From Candidatus Stackebrandtia excrementipullorum (GTDB taxonomy: Bacteria > Actinomycetota > Actinomycetes > Mycobacteriales > Micromonosporaceae): a stretch of 53,337 bases of DNA. This document shows positions 34,347-42,891 of the stretch, piece by piece. The translations under genes were made by a program, and so were the position numbers. Below the pieces are notes generated by a model. That model made no database searches, was not told the origin of the DNA, and saw nothing but the letters and a program-made list of their open reading frames with translations. Position 1 is the stretch's first letter. Each line of letters opens with the position of its first letter. The DNA lies in the NCBI GenBank assembly GCA_019113825.1, contig DXGR01000108.1:1-53337 (forward strand). The letters run 5' to 3'.

Positions 34347-36340
34347 GCAAGGTGCTGGCCGACATCAGGCACGCTCCCCGCTCAGGGCACGTCGCCACCG
34401 TCGCATTGTTGGCCGGTTTGGCGACGTTGCCCGCATTGGCGATCAGCGCCCCCTGGTGGGTTTTCGCCGCGGTCCTGGCGACCACGTATGTCACGGAGAC
34501 GTGGACGAACCGCACGATCCCGGCGTTCATCGACATACTGCGGCGTGTTCAACTCGGTACGTCGATCCTGACGCTCATACGACAGGTCTCGACGATGCTG
34601 CTGGTGGCCGTGTCCCCGCACATGGGGGCTTCGGCACTGTGGTTTCTTGCCGTCGGGTTCGTGGTTGCGCATGCGCTGCGCGCCGTCGTCACCGGGTCCA
34701 TGACGTACGTGACCGCGCGACGAAAACTGCCGGTCGCCACCCGTAACGTCAATTTGTCGCTGCTGCGGATACCCGATTCGCTACACAGGCGCTGGGTGCC
34801 CTCGCAACGTCGCGTCCTGTTCGAAATGGACATACCGATCACGGCGGGTGTTCTCGTCGCGATCGTGTGGCGGTTCGACGCGGCCGTGGCCGTCGGTGTC
34901 GCCGCCGCCGTGGCCATCATGGCGGTCAGGGCGACGGTGTTGCTGGTCAGCGCCTACTCCAACCGGCACCTGAAACGTAAACGCTGGGTTCTCGACCGGG
35001 TCCGTGACGAAGTCGCGGCCACGGCTCCGGAGGTGGCGTTGTACTTCACCGGCTCCGATACGAGCATCTACCAGATCAACATGTGGCTGCGGACGCTGGA
35101 ACAGCTGGACCGCAGCGCCGTCATCATCATGCGGGAGCGGGGACTTCTACGGCAGTTGGGTTCAACCAGCATCCCGACGGTATGCATTCCCGACAACATC
35201 GACCTGATGAATTTCGAACTGCCCACCATCAGGACCGCCCTGTACCCGGGCAACGCGGGCAAGAACATTCACATGCTGCGCATACCCGGCGTCACACACG
35301 TCTTCATCGGTCACGGCGACAGCGACAAACCGGCGAGTTTCAACCCGTTTTCGAAGGTCTACAACCAGATCTGGACCGCCGGTAAAGCGGGACGCGACCG
35401 GTACGAGGTCGCCGACATCGGCGTCGACGACGCCGACATCCGTGAAGTGGGCCGCCCACAACTGCATGGAGTGCAGCTCGCGGCGGAACGGCTGCTTGCA
35501 CCCCATCTGACCGTGTTGTACGCACCGACGTGGGAGGGGTGGACGGCGAATCTTCAGCACACGTCACTGGTGAAGATCGGCCCGAAGCTCATCGAGTTCC
35601 TGTTGCGTGAGGTTCCGGGTGTACGGGTGCTGTACCGGCCGCACCCGTTGACCGGTACCCGCGACAAGGCGACGCTGGCCGCGCATCAGCGGATCACTCG
35701 CATCCTGAACGACGCGAACGCGCGTGCCGGCCATCCTGCGGCCACCTGGGTGCCGGAGAATCTGCGTCCCCTGGAGGACGAGATCGCGATGTTGGGTGCC
35801 TCGCCCAACGGCGTCGACGAGGCCCAGCGATCCCGTGACGGTGGTTTCACCCGGCCGGACCTGGGTGACGAGATCGAACGGCTGCGGCAGCAGTGGCAGG
35901 AAGGCTACTGGTCGGCGGGCGACCCGAGTCGGCATCACGTGGTGTCGAAGATGCCGCTGCCGACGTTGTACGAGATGTTCAACCAGTCCGATGTCCTCGT
36001 GACCGACATCTCCAGCGTCGTCTCCGACTTCATCGCCAGTGAGAAGCCGTACATCGTTTGTAACCCCGCCGGTGAACCCGGCGAAACGTTCCAGCGCACC
36101 AACCCGTCCACCAAGGGTGGCTACCTGTTGGGAGCCGACCTGACCGGCCTACGCGACATACTCGACCACGTCGAGAAACTGCGCGCCGACTCCGGCTACG
36201 AGGATCCGCTTCTGGCCACCCGCCGACACCTGCGTGAATATCTGCTCGGGCCGTCCGACCCGCCGTCGTTGGCGCGGTTCGTCACCGCCGTCGACGAAGC
36301 GGTCCGCGCCGCCCGAGGAGCCGAACGCGCCACCGAATGA
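34343..36340 (+). CDS. TagF/TarL-like ribitol-phosphate polymerase, membrane-bound
   Basis: The 665-residue protein has about six hydrophobic segments in residues 15-205 and a C-terminal CDP-glycerol/CDP-ribitol phosphotransferase domain: GHGDSDKPASFNP from H324, LYAPTWEGW near 392, VLYRPHPLTG, and DISSVVSDFIASEKPY near the end. Because its gene is fused by a 4-base overlap to the CDP-ribitol synthase, CDP-ribitol is the likely donor and the product a poly(ribitol phosphate) or a ribitol-phosphate-linked repeat. It shares the motif HGDSDKPAS and the TM-rich N-terminus with the paralogue at 5220-6872, so the locus has two polymerases of one subfamily with presumably different donors. Confidence 0.9.
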   Translation: MSKVLADIRHAPRSGHVATVALLAGLATLPALAISAPWWVFAAVLATTYVTETWTNRTIPAFIDILRRVQLGTSILTLIRQVSTMLLVAVSPHMGASALWFLAVGFVVAHALRAVVTGSMTYVTARRKLPVATRNVNLSLLRIPDSLHRRWVPSQRRVLFEMDIPITAGVLVAIVWRFDAAVAVGVAAAVAIMAVRATVLLVSAYSNRHLKRKRWVLDRVRDEVAATAPEVALYFTGSDTSIYQINMWLRTLEQLDRSAVIIMRERGLLRQLGSTSIPTVCIPDNIDLMNFELPTIRTALYPGNAGKNIHMLRIPGVTHVFIGHGDSDKPASFNPFSKVYNQIWTAGKAGRDRYEVADIGVDDADIREVGRPQLHGVQLAAERLLAPHLTVLYAPTWEGWTANLQHTSLVKIGPKLIEFLLREVPGVRVLYRPHPLTGTRDKATLAAHQRITRILNDANARAGHPAATWVPENLRPLEDEIAMLGASPNGVDEAQRSRDGGFTRPDLGDEIERLRQQWQEGYWSAGDPSRHHVVSKMPLPTLYEMFNQSDVLVTDISSVVSDFIASEKPYIVCNPAGEPGETFQRTNPSTKGGYLLGADLTGLRDILDHVEKLRADSGYEDPLLATRRHLREYLLGPSDPPSLARFVTAVDEAVRAARGAERATE

Positions 36341-36426
36341 TCACCGGGCCTCGGGTTATCCTTACTCGACACGGATCCCGGCCCACAACCACGCCCCAAG
36401 CCCCCGCTGCAATGAAGGAAGAAGCA

Positions 36427-37023
36427 ATGAGACGAGCCAAGGCCCTCGCCGGCGGCGCTGCGATCGCCCTCATGCTCACGTTGACCGCGTGCGGCGAGGA
36501 GGGCTCCGGCGACGAACCTCAGACCGAGGAGAGCACTTCGCCGGCGGCCACCGCGCCCGCGCAACTGTCCTACGACACGCCCGACGGATTCACTTCGGTG
36601 TCCAACGCCCAGGTGGAGTACCCGTTGGCGGAACAGTACGAGGCGACGGCACTCCAGCTGGACGACGCCAGCTCCAACGAGATGATCTTCGTCGTCTCGT
36701 ATCTGCTGGACCCCGACATCCCCACCGAAACCCGCAACCACCGGGAAGCGATCCTGGCCGACTACGACAAGGTGCTCGGCAACCTCGACGAGGGTGCCGT
36801 CAACACCGCCCTGGTCGGCGGTGACGAGGGGCTCTTCCGCCGGGCTCTGTACGCCAACAGCAGCGGTAAACGCGTCTACCAGGACAACACGTACCTGTTC
36901 CACGGCAATCAGGTCATTCAAATCACGTGTCAGTGGGACGAGAAGGACAGCACACCGGAGATCCGAACCGCCATGTACGAGGGTTGCCAAGGAGTTCAGG
37001 AAAACCTCGAGATCACGAACTGA
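36427..37023 (+). CDS. lipoprotein, unknown function
   Basis: The 198-residue product has a lipoprotein signal ending LTLTAC with C22 as lipidation site, then an acidic, Ser/Thr-rich linker (EEGSGDEPQTEES) and a globular domain of about 140 residues. The domain starts YDTPDGFTSVSN and has two later cysteines (QITCQWDE and YEGCQGVQ) that could pair. I recognise no family. The start at 36427 is in frame with a longer ATG at 36412, which would put the charged KEEA before the signal. It follows the polymerase gene by about 85 bases and precedes the PIG-L deacetylase by 29, so it may be a surface partner of either. Confidence 0.8.
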   Translation: MRRAKALAGGAAIALMLTLTACGEEGSGDEPQTEESTSPAATAPAQLSYDTPDGFTSVSNAQVEYPLAEQYEATALQLDDASSNEMIFVVSYLLDPDIPTETRNHREAILADYDKVLGNLDEGAVNTALVGGDEGLFRRALYANSSGKRVYQDNTYLFHGNQVIQITCQWDEKDSTPEIRTAMYEGCQGVQENLEITN

Positions 37024-37052
37024 ACCGTCCCCACAACTGAAATTCACCCCGA

Positions 37053-39197
37053 ATGACGTATTTGAGTCGGCCAGATGAGGTTTCCGGCGGCACGGGCGGG
37101 ATAGCGCGTCGGCCGCTGCTGTTGAGTGCTGCGGGGGTCGCCGCGGCGGCCGCGCTGTCGGGCTGCATGGACCGCGCGGAATCGGCCCGGTCCGAGGACG
37201 CGGCGGGTCGGCGGGCCACTCACATGCAGATCATCGCTCATCCCGACGACGACTTTTACTTCTTCAACCTGGATCTGGCTCGAGCTTTGGAGGACGGGCA
37301 CCGCATTGTGACGGTGTGCCTGTTGGCGGGTGAAGCCGACGGGAAGAACCTGGCTCGCAAGGAACCCGAGTGGGAGTCCACGCCCACCGATTACGCCGGC
37401 TACGCGGCCGCTCGTTTCACCGGCGCCCGCCGCACCTACGCGGAGATGGCCACCGGGGACACGACGGCCGAGTGGAAACGTGAGGCCGTCGAGATCTCGA
37501 ACCTCATGCGAGCGGAGAAGGCAACGCTCGTCGACAACCCCGACGTCATTCTCCTGTACTTGAGCCTCTTCGAAAACGGTAAGCACTCCGGCTCCGGTGA
37601 AAATCGACGCATCAGCGACCTGTGGAACGGGAAGGTGACGGATCTGCCGACGCTTCCGTTGACCAACGGCACCGTCGCCGAGACCGTCGCCCTCACTCGC
37701 GAGGACCTCATCGGCACCATCGTGCACCTGCTCGACGAGTACCGGCCCGATGTGGTCCGGATCATGGACGCCGACCCCGACCCTCAGCTGCACGACGCCG
37801 ATAATCCGCAGTTCGCCGAGCAGGACGGTTACTCCGACCACATCGACCACACCGGTACCGCGTGGTTCGCGGCCGGCGCGTTGGCGCGGTGGCTACCTGA
37901 CGCCGGCGATGCGAAGGTCATCGCCTACCGCGGCTACTACAACCAACGCTGGCCGAGAAATCTGAGCCCGCAGGCGCGTCAGGAGAAGGGTCGATATCTG
38001 GACACATACGCGTGGGCGGACAAGGCCGACTGCGGTGACCCGGTGGGCTGCGGTGATGGGAAACTTCCCGCCGACGGTGTCGGGAAACGCTACGGGGGCA
38101 GCACGATCCAACGTCATCAGGGCGCGGACCCGTCCCTGGTGTTGAATCACGAGGGCGATATCCAGGCCGCGACGGTCGTCAACGGGCATCTGCGAATCGT
38201 CACGGGTGATCCCACGACGACCGGTTCGTGGCGGGCGCGTGATTTCGCGCGTGACCTGCCGTTGTTGCCGCACACCAGCGCCGTCGTCGACAACGACGGC
38301 CGCCTCACCGTCGCGGCGGTCGAGTACGTCATCGGCGGTTCGCCGTCGGAGCACGTCCGCAACGTCGTCGTCGCGCAATGGGCTCGCGGTGACCATGACG
38401 ACGTCTCGTGGCACGAGCTTGGGAACCCTGCCGAAGCCGGTACGAAGGATGTTCGTGACCTGGGTACCCCTCAGCTGATCGTCGCGTCCGACGGCAACCG
38501 CATGCTGTTCAGCCGTAACCACGACAAGGGGTTGTCGGCGCGCATGGAACGAGACGACGGCGGGTGGACCGACTGGATCGACCTCGGCGGGGAGAACACG
38601 CAGGACGGTCTCACCGCGATCGTCGACCACGCCGACGAGTCGGTGAAACTGTTCGCGGCGGCCTCCGACGGAATCCGCATGTGGCGGGTCGTCGACGATC
38701 AGACCCACTCCACTCACCTGCTGTCCATGGATCCACCGGCGGGGCCGGTGACCGCGGTATCGGACCGTAACGGTCGCATCGTGGTCATCGCGCGGCAGGC
38801 GGGAACATCGGCGATCGTGCTCTATCAACGTCCCGGCCCAAAGGCCGAGTGGGTTCGTTCACCCGTCGTGTTGGGCGGCAACGGTGGTATCGACCAGGTG
38901 CCCGCGATCATCCCGCGGGCGTGGGAAACGAACATCGGACTGTTGCATCGCGGTGACGACGCCCGCATGCACTTCACGTTCATGAACTATGCGGGCCTGG
39001 AAACCAATACGGCGTCGACACAACCGGCCTGGCAGGGCTCGGGGCCACGGTTCCAACGGCAACCGTCGATGATCTTGGACCGCAGGGGCCGAATTTTCGC
39101 CATGGCCACCGGCATGGACGGTTTGCTGTACGGGACGCATCAACACAGCCCGGGAACCGGCGACCTCACCCCGTGGCGGCGACTGTTCGTGCGCTGA
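37053..39197 (+). CDS. exported PIG-L (LmbE) deacetylase with C-terminal repeat domain
   Basis: The 714-residue product has an Arg-Arg signal (ARRPLLLSAAG) with a lipobox-like LSGC at C38. A PIG-L deacetylase domain follows (about 55-330) with the zinc motif AHPDDDFYFF (H63, D65, D66) and the second motif SDHIDHTGTA. The C-terminal 370 residues have repeated short beta segments with W and DG turns (LRIVTGDP, RMLFSRNHDKG, RMWRVVDD), consistent with a propeller or tectonin-like repeat that may bind sugar. Family members remove N-acetyl groups from GlcNAc-containing substrates. In this locus it may trim amino sugars of the wall polymer after export. No ribosome site is visible before the ATG. 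Confidence 0.87.
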   Translation: MTYLSRPDEVSGGTGGIARRPLLLSAAGVAAAAALSGCMDRAESARSEDAAGRRATHMQIIAHPDDDFYFFNLDLARALEDGHRIVTVCLLAGEADGKNLARKEPEWESTPTDYAGYAAARFTGARRTYAEMATGDTTAEWKREAVEISNLMRAEKATLVDNPDVILLYLSLFENGKHSGSGENRRISDLWNGKVTDLPTLPLTNGTVAETVALTREDLIGTIVHLLDEYRPDVVRIMDADPDPQLHDADNPQFAEQDGYSDHIDHTGTAWFAAGALARWLPDAGDAKVIAYRGYYNQRWPRNLSPQARQEKGRYLDTYAWADKADCGDPVGCGDGKLPADGVGKRYGGSTIQRHQGADPSLVLNHEGDIQAATVVNGHLRIVTGDPTTTGSWRARDFARDLPLLPHTSAVVDNDGRLTVAAVEYVIGGSPSEHVRNVVVAQWARGDHDDVSWHELGNPAEAGTKDVRDLGTPQLIVASDGNRMLFSRNHDKGLSARMERDDGGWTDWIDLGGENTQDGLTAIVDHADESVKLFAAASDGIRMWRVVDDQTHSTHLLSMDPPAGPVTAVSDRNGRIVVIARQAGTSAIVLYQRPGPKAEWVRSPVVLGGNGGIDQVPAIIPRAWETNIGLLHRGDDARMHFTFMNYAGLETNTASTQPAWQGSGPRFQRQPSMILDRRGRIFAMATGMDGLLYGTHQHSPGTGDLTPWRRLFVR

Positions 39198-39408
39198 GAA
39201 GTCGTTTATTGGAGGGGCTGCCGCGGTGGCGGTATCGCACGGTGCGTGACGCCGTCGCGTGCCGTCCGAGCGATGGACGAGCGGCTTGTGGTGGCCCTCC
39301 CACCCTACGGGTCGACCGCTGTCACCTCCCGGGCGCACGACGTCCGAAGGGTTCTTCGACCGTTGTGCGACCGGTGAGGCAACGTGGCGCCGACAAGCGT
39401 CCTTCGGG

Positions 39409-40821
39409 TCAGCTGCGTCCCATGCCCCGGTACTCCCAGCCGGCGTTACGCCACAGCTGCGGGTCCAGAGCGTTCATACCGTCGAGAATGCGGCGGTGGC
39501 TGACGATGTCGCCCAACGCCGCCGGGTCCAGGTGACGGAACTCTTCCCACGGAGTCAAGACGCAGACCAGGTCGGCGCCCTCAACGGCCTCCGACAGCGG
39601 CTTCGCGTAGTTGAGTTCCGGTTGCGCGGTCCGTGCGTTGTCGATGCCCTTCGGGTCGTACACGGTGACGGTGGCGCCGGCGTTGCGGAGCCTACGCGCG
39701 ATGTCCAGCGCCGGCGAGTCCCGAATGTCGTCGGTGTCGGGTTTGAACGTCGCACCCAGCACGGTCACGTGTAGACCCTCCATGCGAGCCCCCGCCGGTC
39801 CGACGTCACGCCCGCACAATTCCGCTGCGATCGTCACCGCGCGGGTCCGGCGACGAGTGTTGACCTCGTCGATCTCGGCGAGGAACCGCAGCGACTCGCC
39901 CACGCCCAACTCCTGGGCGCGCGACGCCAGCGCACGCAGGTCCTTGGGAAGACAGCCGCCGCCGAAGCCGATACCGGCCCGCAGGAACTTCTGCCCGATG
40001 CGTTCGTCGTGGCCCATGGCGCGAGCCAGCGCGGTGACGTCACCACCGGCGACCTCACACAGGTCGGCCATCGCGTTGATGTAGGAAATCTTGGTCGACA
40101 GGAAAGCATTGGAGGCGACCTTGACCAGTTCGGCGGTCGCGAAGTCGGTGACGACCAACGGGACGTCGCGGTCCTCCTGCGCCGCCAACTCGAACACGCC
40201 TTTGTGTGCCGCCTGGAGAAGCTGCTGCGCCCATTCGCTCTGGGCGGCCAGGACGACTCGGTTGGGGCGCATCACGTCCTGAACGGCGTTCGACTCCTGG
40301 AGGAACTCCGGGCTCCACGCGACCTCGACGTCGACGCCGTCGGAGGTGTGTTGGTCGATGAGTTGCTGAACCCACGAGGACGTGCCGACCGGCACGGTCG
40401 ACTTCCCGACGATGATGCACTGACGGGACAGCCGCGGCGCCAGACTTGTCACGCACGATTCGAGGTAGGACAGGTCCGCCGAGTTCGAGTCGGGGCGCGA
40501 CGGTGTCCCCACGCACAGGAAGTGGACATCCCCGAATTCGGCGACCTCGTCGATGTCAGTGGTGAACCGGAGTCTCCCGTTGGCGAGGTTCTTGGTGAGT
40601 AGCTCGTCGAGCCCACGCTCGTAGAACGGCAACTGCCCGTCGTTGAACTTCGAGATACGGCCTTCGTCGATGTCGTAACCGAGCACCTCGTAACCGAGCT
40701 CCGCGTAACAGGCGGCATACGTTCCGCCCAACGGCCCCACGCCCAAAAACGTGAGCCGGGGCCGGGTGACACCCGACGTGATGATCGATTCCGCGTCATT
40801 GGGGAGATTGGTGCTGCGCAT
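39409..40821 (-). CDS. ugd: UDP-glucose 6-dehydrogenase family enzyme
   Basis: The 470-residue NAD-dependent dehydrogenase has the full three-domain pattern: N-terminal Rossmann fold, VGTPSRPD loop, STVPVGTS, KVASNAF lysine motif, catalytic C290 in GFGGGCLPKDL and C-terminal GATFKPDTDDIRDSP. It would oxidise UDP-glucose (or a close relative) to the uronic acid. The cofactor loop is GVGPLGG (27-33) in place of the usual GxGYVGL, which keeps the GxGxxG spacing. The start is ATG at 40821. It follows the ABC permease gene by 161 bases in the same direction, so it may be in the same operon. The open frame continues upstream only by chance. Confidence 0.88.
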   Translation of the reverse strand: MRSTNLPNDAESIITSGVTRPRLTFLGVGPLGGTYAACYAELGYEVLGYDIDEGRISKFNDGQLPFYERGLDELLTKNLANGRLRFTTDIDEVAEFGDVHFLCVGTPSRPDSNSADLSYLESCVTSLAPRLSRQCIIVGKSTVPVGTSSWVQQLIDQHTSDGVDVEVAWSPEFLQESNAVQDVMRPNRVVLAAQSEWAQQLLQAAHKGVFELAAQEDRDVPLVVTDFATAELVKVASNAFLSTKISYINAMADLCEVAGGDVTALARAMGHDERIGQKFLRAGIGFGGGCLPKDLRALASRAQELGVGESLRFLAEIDEVNTRRRTRAVTIAAELCGRDVGPAGARMEGLHVTVLGATFKPDTDDIRDSPALDIARRLRNAGATVTVYDPKGIDNARTAQPELNYAKPLSEAVEGADLVCVLTPWEEFRHLDPAALGDIVSHRRILDGMNALDPQLWRNAGWEYRGMGRS

Positions 40822-40982
40822 GCTCGCCTGCCGTTCTCTCACGATTGTTAACTCTAGTCGTCGGTGGCTCGGTGGCACCGAACTCTTCCGACTTGGGGGT
40901 GGGGGTGAAGTTGTCTCTACACGGGTTGACGCGCCGAGCAGGCCACGACGTTGGAGCATGGCCGGCGGTACGACCGAAACGG

Positions 40983-41849
40983 TTACAGCTCTTTGAGCAC
41001 GGCCGGTTCCATCTTGTAGAACAGCCAGCGGCCGAAGAACAGGATGAAGACACTGAATCCGACCGAGACGCCCACCTGTAGCCAGCTGGCGGTGATCTCG
41101 GGGATCCAGGCGGAGCGGTGCAGCTGCATGATCCCGACAAACGGGTTGAACTGGTACAGCGTCTGCGCCCATCCGGCGATCGGGCTGTCGGCGCCGACGA
41201 CCTTCTCCAACGGGTAGATGATCGGGCTGCCGTAGAAGAGGCACCGCATCACCAGCCGCATAAACCGTTGTACGTCCCGGTAAAGCACGTTCACCGAAGC
41301 GAGGATGAACGACAAACCTGTCAGAATCATGAACTGCAGGACAATGGCGAACAACATGTTCACGGTGTGCAGCCCGAAGTGTCCGTTGAACAGGACGACG
41401 AACAACAGCAGGATCGGGACGCCCGCCAAAAACTCGGCGAACCGCGCGAACACCCGGGCGACCGGGAACACCTCGCGAGGAACCCGCATCGTGGTGATGA
41501 GCGTCGACTGCGACGTCAACGAGGTGCTGGACTCGGTCATGGCGGAGCTGATCCACATCCAGGCGAAGATGCCGGACACGATGTACAGCGGGTACTCGAC
41601 GTTGCCGGGCAGGCCGCCCCGGTCGTAGAGAATGCCGAAGATGAACCAATAGATCGCCGCCAGGCCCAACGGCTCGATCAACGACCACAGGTACCCCATG
41701 ACGGTGGCCTGGTATTTGACTGCGAGGTCACGGCGCACCAAAACCGTCAACGGCTGGCGGTGCCGCCACAGTGCGGCCAGACCCGTCGTTTTGGGAAAGA
41801 TCCGTTTGGGCGGGGCGGTGGGTGGTGTGGTGGGGCTAGTCGAGGTCAT
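40983..41849 (-). CDS. ABC-2 polysaccharide/teichoic-acid export permease (TagG/Wzm type)
   Basis: The 288-residue membrane protein has a cytosolic Pro-rich start and an amphipathic LVRRDLAVKYQATVMGYLWSL, the hallmark of TagG/Wzm permeases. Six TM helices follow (IYWFIFGILYDRG, PLYIVSGIFAWMW and others). It forms the channel for exporting lipid-linked polymers. Its ATPase is not adjacent, and the best partner in the window is the one at 8695-9453. It starts at ATG 41849 and overlaps the G1P dehydrogenase stop by 14 bases. The operon thus links polymer export with glycerol-phosphate precursor supply. Confidence 0.92.
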   Translation of the reverse strand: MTSTSPTTPPTAPPKRIFPKTTGLAALWRHRQPLTVLVRRDLAVKYQATVMGYLWSLIEPLGLAAIYWFIFGILYDRGGLPGNVEYPLYIVSGIFAWMWISSAMTESSTSLTSQSTLITTMRVPREVFPVARVFARFAEFLAGVPILLLFVVLFNGHFGLHTVNMLFAIVLQFMILTGLSFILASVNVLYRDVQRFMRLVMRCLFYGSPIIYPLEKVVGADSPIAGWAQTLYQFNPFVGIMQLHRSAWIPEITASWLQVGVSVGFSVFILFFGRWLFYKMEPAVLKEL

Positions 41850-42891
41850 CTACGAAATCCGTAATCCTTGCGCGCAAAGCGGAAACGTCTAGATTCAGGT
41901 GCTCCAGAATGGTGTACCTGCCGGGCCTGGTGCGCGGCGCATAGGCGACCGCAGCGGCGAACTGCTCCACAGTAAGCCCTATATCGGAAGGCGTGCGCGG
42001 CAGGGCATGCCGCTTCATCACCGCGGCCATCTCCGTAAACAACGCGTTATCGCCGCGCAAACGGGTGGCGAACAGTCCACCGATACCGACTTGTTCTCCA
42101 TGCGTGGCCACCCCGGGGTGAAGCTCCTCGACCGCGTGCGCGATCTCGTGGCAGGCGCCGCTGCAGGGAAGCGATGTTCCGGCGATCGCCATGGCGGTCC
42201 CGCCCAGGACGAGCGCGTTGGCGAGGGTCTCCAAAAAGTCGTTGTCGGCGATCGTGCCGGGGTGACGCAGGACCGCTTCGGCGCCGCTGCGCGATATCGC
42301 GACCGCCAACCCGTCGATGGCCTCGCCGGTGGCGGCATGGCTGAGCTGCCAATCGGCTGTCGCGCACAGGTTCGATATGGCGTCGCCGACACCGGAACGC
42401 AATTGCCGGGCGGGGGCGCGCCGCACGAAGTCCAGGTCGACGATGACGGCGATCGGTATGTGAGCGCCGTAGGAGATGGAGTGCCCGTCACGTTCCAACG
42501 ACGCCACGGGCGAGGCTATGCCGTCGTTGGCGAGACTGGTCGCCACGGCGACCATGGGAAGTCCCTGCTGAAACGACGCGTACTTGACCGTGTCGATGAG
42601 GCGGCCGCCGCCGATGCCGACGACGGCGTCGAAATTCCGGGTCTTGAGTTTGTCGGCCAAGGCGAGGGCGTCGGCGTGACTTCCCGCGGTGGCGGTGATG
42701 ATCTCGGCTCGGCTCAGACTCTTGCGAGCCTCTTCCGCCGCTTCACGTCCGATGCCGGGGCCGACGACGACCGCGACCTCCCCGCCGGCGGAGATGCGCT
42801 GATCGGCGAGAAGGTCTCCCAGATGTGACATCGCACCCGCGTGAACCTCGACGATCAACGGGCTGGGAACGGTCCGGGCTAGCAGCGGCAT
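41836..42891 (-). CDS. sn-glycerol-1-phosphate dehydrogenase (AraM/EgsA type)
   Basis: The 351-residue enzyme belongs to the dehydroquinate-synthase-like superfamily. It has the NAD(P) loop GIGGGRLIDTVKYAS (92-106), the G1PDH signature SLANDGIASPVASL (119-132) and metal-ligand motifs GVGDAISN (D170), SGACHEIAHAVE and ATHGEQVG. It reduces dihydroxyacetone phosphate to sn-glycerol 1-phosphate, the mirror image of the usual bacterial glycerol 3-phosphate. It starts at ATG 42891 behind GGGAGG and overlaps both neighbours (nucleotidyltransferase upstream by 13 bases, permease downstream by 14). The coupling suggests glycerol 1-phosphate is activated and exported in a polymer. A related alditol-phosphate dehydrogenase activity is possible. 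Confidence 0.87.
   Translation of the reverse strand: MPLLARTVPSPLIVEVHAGAMSHLGDLLADQRISAGGEVAVVVGPGIGREAAEEARKSLSRAEIITATAGSHADALALADKLKTRNFDAVVGIGGGRLIDTVKYASFQQGLPMVAVATSLANDGIASPVASLERDGHSISYGAHIPIAVIVDLDFVRRAPARQLRSGVGDAISNLCATADWQLSHAATGEAIDGLAVAISRSGAEAVLRHPGTIADNDFLETLANALVLGGTAMAIAGTSLPCSGACHEIAHAVEELHPGVATHGEQVGIGGLFATRLRGDNALFTEMAAVMKRHALPRTPSDIGLTVEQFAAAVAYAPRTRPGRYTILEHLNLDVSALRARITDFVDDLD

Noticed and set aside
40822-41688. Upstream open extension of the UDP-glucose dehydrogenase frame
   Set aside because: It lies in another frame over the ABC permease gene and its translation is Arg/His-rich; the ATG at 40821 gives a normal-length enzyme.
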